Below are positions 62,390 through 64,000 of a stretch of DNA of 64,000 bases, piece after piece. This DNA comes from Prauserella rugosa (GTDB lineage: Bacteria; Actinomycetota; Actinomycetes; Mycobacteriales; Pseudonocardiaceae). The translations under genes and the position numbers were made by a program. The notes under the pieces were generated by a model. That model searched no databases and had not been told where the DNA came from. It saw nothing but the letters and a program-made list of their open reading frames with translations. The stretch lies in NCBI RefSeq assembly GCF_000719975.1, contig NZ_JOIJ01000001.1, positions 62,001 through 126,000 of the forward strand, given 5' to 3'. Numbering within the stretch: the stretch's first letter is position 1; each line of letters opens with the position of its first letter.

Positions 62390-63589
62390 TCAGGCGAGTT
62401 CGGCCAGCACCCGCACGAGCTGTCCGGCTTCGAAGGTGTTCGAGTAGTGCGCCAGGCCGATCCGCACGGCGCCGCCGACCTCGCCGATCCCGAGCGCCTC
62501 GAACAGGCCCGACGTGCCGCTGTCGGCGAACGCACACAGGCCCTGCCTGGCCAGGTAGTCGGCGACGTCGGAGGCCTTGCGCCCTTCGACGTAGAACGCC
62601 AACGCGGGGATGCGCCGGACGGCGTCGCCGAGCACCGTCACGTGCGGCAGCGACCGCAGATCGGCGCGCAACTGGTCCAGCAGCCCCGACTGGTACGACT
62701 TGGCCGAGCCGAGCGAGGTGAGCAGCCGCTCGCGCCTGGTGCCGGTCGCCGCGTCGTCGAGGCCTGCGAGGTAGTCCACCGACGCGATCAGTCCCGCCAG
62801 CAGCGGATAGGCGTGCGGGCCGACCTCGAGTCGTTCGGGTCCGCGCGCCTCCTGCTCGAGGGCCACGGCGGGCAGCCGTTCGATGAGCGCGGGGTCGCGG
62901 AACACGAGCGCGCCCATCGCGGGCCCGCCCCACGTCTGGGCCGACAGCACGATCACGTCCGCACCGAGCGTCGCGACGTCGAGCGGCAGGAACGGCGCCG
63001 CGTACGTCGCGTCGACGACCATCAACGCACCGGCCTGCTCGGCGGCGGCCGTGATCGGGCCCAGATCGGGCCGCGTGCCGACGGCACCGGACGCGGCCGT
63101 CACCGCGACGGCCTTGGTCCGCCTGCCGACGAGTTCGCGGTACTGCCACGCGGGCAGCTCGCAGTTCTCGATGTCGATCTCGCCCCAGCGCACGTTGCCG
63201 CCGACGCGGTTCATCGCCCGCACCCACGGCGCGATGTTGGCCTCCTCGTCGAGCCGCGACACGACGACCTCGTCGCCGAGTGTCCAGCGGGTCGAGAGGG
63301 TGTCGGCCAGCTGCGCGATGAGCACGGACGCACTCGGCCCGAGGACCACGCCCTCGGGCTCTCCTCCCACGAGGTCAGCCACTGCCCGGCGAGCCGCGGC
63401 CACGATGCTCTCCGCACGCTGTGAGGCCGGAAACGCTCCGCCCGGTCCGGACACCGGAGCCCGCATCGCCGTCGAAACGGCCGACGCGACCTGTTCAGGG
63501 ACGAGCATTCCGGTTCCACCGTCGAAGTGAATCCAACCGTCACCCAGCGCGGGGAACAACCCACGGATCCGAGCGACGTCAAACGCCAT
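62390..63589 (-). CDS. Class V aminotransferase-fold protein without the PLP lysine
   Basis: This 399-residue protein has the fold of cysteine desulfurase-like class V enzymes, with WIHFDGGTGMLVPEQVASAV at the start, VVVDATYAAPFLPLDV near residue 205 (the PLP Asp) and GGAVRIGLAHYSNTFEAG at the end. The loop that normally holds the PLP lysine (S-x-H/Y-K) reads LSAQTWGGPAMG, with Thr (ACG codon) in place of Lys. It may therefore be a non-catalytic homologue or use an unusual mechanism. ATG 63589 gives the family's N-terminus. It converges with the quinone oxidoreductase. Confidence 0.82.
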   Translation of the reverse strand: MAFDVARIRGLFPALGDGWIHFDGGTGMLVPEQVASAVSTAMRAPVSGPGGAFPASQRAESIVAAARRAVADLVGGEPEGVVLGPSASVLIAQLADTLSTRWTLGDEVVVSRLDEEANIAPWVRAMNRVGGNVRWGEIDIENCELPAWQYRELVGRRTKAVAVTAASGAVGTRPDLGPITAAAEQAGALMVVDATYAAPFLPLDVATLGADVIVLSAQTWGGPAMGALVFRDPALIERLPAVALEQEARGPERLEVGPHAYPLLAGLIASVDYLAGLDDAATGTRRERLLTSLGSAKSYQSGLLDQLRADLRSLPHVTVLGDAVRRIPALAFYVEGRKASDVADYLARQGLCAFADSGTSGLFEALGIGEVGGAVRIGLAHYSNTFEAGQLVRVLAELA

Positions 63590-63866
63590 GCGAACAAGGT
63601 ACGGAGCCGGGTTTTCGCCGCGCAGCCGGGTCTCCGGTCCTGCGTACGGGGTCACCCGACCGGGCAGGAGGCATCCACACAGGGTGATCGACCGACCGGC
63701 GCGAAAATCGGGCGAACCGGGCCAACCGACGAAGACGCTCGCATATCCCCAGGTGGACTCCGCGCACCCGCCGGGGACGATTACGCTCGGAAATCGGAGC
63801 AGCAGCACACAGCAGAACCCCAGAGAGCACGACCCGAGAACGCACGCAGTGAGCCAGGATGGAGCT

Positions 63867-64000
63867 ATGACGGAGTCGAACACCCCGTACTCGGCGGCCC
63901 CCGCCGACGATCAGCACGTCATGGTGGTCGGGCCGGACGGTTCGCCGGTCGGTGCAGCGCGGCTGAACCCGCAGGGCGAGTCGGAAGAGGCCGCAGGCGA
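63867..64000 (+). CDS. Start of bacterial proteasome activator gene (partial)
   Basis: An ATG at 63867 with GGATGGAG-like sequence upstream opens a frame that runs off the window. The first 44 residues include QHVMVVGPDGSPVGAARL, which resembles the N-terminus of actinobacterial proteasome activator Bpa (DUF2587), where VLVVG-DG-VG is common. Bpa forms a ring that opens the 20S proteasome for ATP-independent degradation. The diagnostic helical part is beyond the edge. Confidence 0.5.
   Translation, partial: MTESNTPYSAAPADDQHVMVVGPDGSPVGAARLNPQGESEEAAG

Overview
The window is very GC-rich, with few AT-rich stretches, frequent GTG starts and dense four-base start/stop overlaps. Several gene families point to a mycelial actinomycete, most likely of the Pseudonocardiaceae (Amycolatopsis/Saccharomonospora type): an SsgA-like sporulation protein, a kinase/roadblock/GTPase conservon, an F420-type luciferase-like oxidoreductase, EspG/PPE-like type VII secretion genes, a SigF-type sigma factor with its anti-sigma kinase, and the probable start of a bacterial proteasome activator gene. 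No phage, transposase, CRISPR array or rRNA was seen. The family assignment is an inference; the genus cannot be read from the sequence alone.

0-10 kb: the end of a glycolate oxidase operon (glcE, glcF, probably glcD before them), a conservon that lacks its usual DUF742 gene, a small membrane protein, release factor 3 and a luciferase-like oxidoreductase. 10-24 kb is the metabolic centre. A four-gene operon (amidohydrolase, DUF59 protein, zinc alcohol dehydrogenase, small monooxygenase-fold protein) resembles the accessory genes of propane monooxygenase clusters, but no monooxygenase is present; a GAF/AAA+/Fis activator is divergent from it. Next come an aldehyde dehydrogenase with its DUF779 partner, a second GAF regulator, and a complete coenzyme B12 diol/glycerol dehydratase operon (small, large and medium subunits, both reactivase subunits, a GlcG/HbpS-like protein). 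The dehydratase subunits lack the N-terminal extensions used for microcompartment targeting and no shell genes are present, so the enzyme is probably cytosolic. The aldehyde dehydrogenase and dehydratase promoters share an identically spaced element, TGCAAC-N5-TGCAAC-N11-TAGNNT, suggesting one regulator co-ordinates diol dehydration and aldehyde oxidation.

24-34 kb holds mixed single genes (GrpB family, two dehydrogenases, a class A beta-lactamase, an acetyltransferase, an SGNH esterase, two methyltransferases, PAP2 and YdcF-type membrane proteins). At 34 kb two tRNA genes are followed by an array of eight GCAACACG boxes at an exact 21-bp pitch. 34.7-39.5 kb is a minus-strand run of type VII secretion accessory genes ending in acetoacetyl-CoA synthetase. 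39.7-46.4 kb has an aromatic/histidinol-phosphate aminotransferase, a 51-bp perfect inverted repeat, a ketopantoate-reductase-like gene, a TauE exporter, and a SigF module preceded by a possible 25-codon ORF containing TTA, then a membrane adenylate cyclase.

46.4-64 kb: an aldo/keto reductase; an NADP-type glutamate dehydrogenase and Nudix gene with codon use unlike the neighbours (possible transfer); FabH; two family 3 glycoside hydrolases around a proline-rich membrane protein and an SsgA-like gene; a DUF2188-like gene divergent from an XRE/ImmA pair with a 16-bp palindrome between them; DinB, tRNA-Ser, MarR, a secreted M28 aminopeptidase, a quinone oxidoreductase, and a class V aminotransferase-fold protein that appears to lack the PLP lysine. 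The right edge cuts the putative proteasome activator gene.
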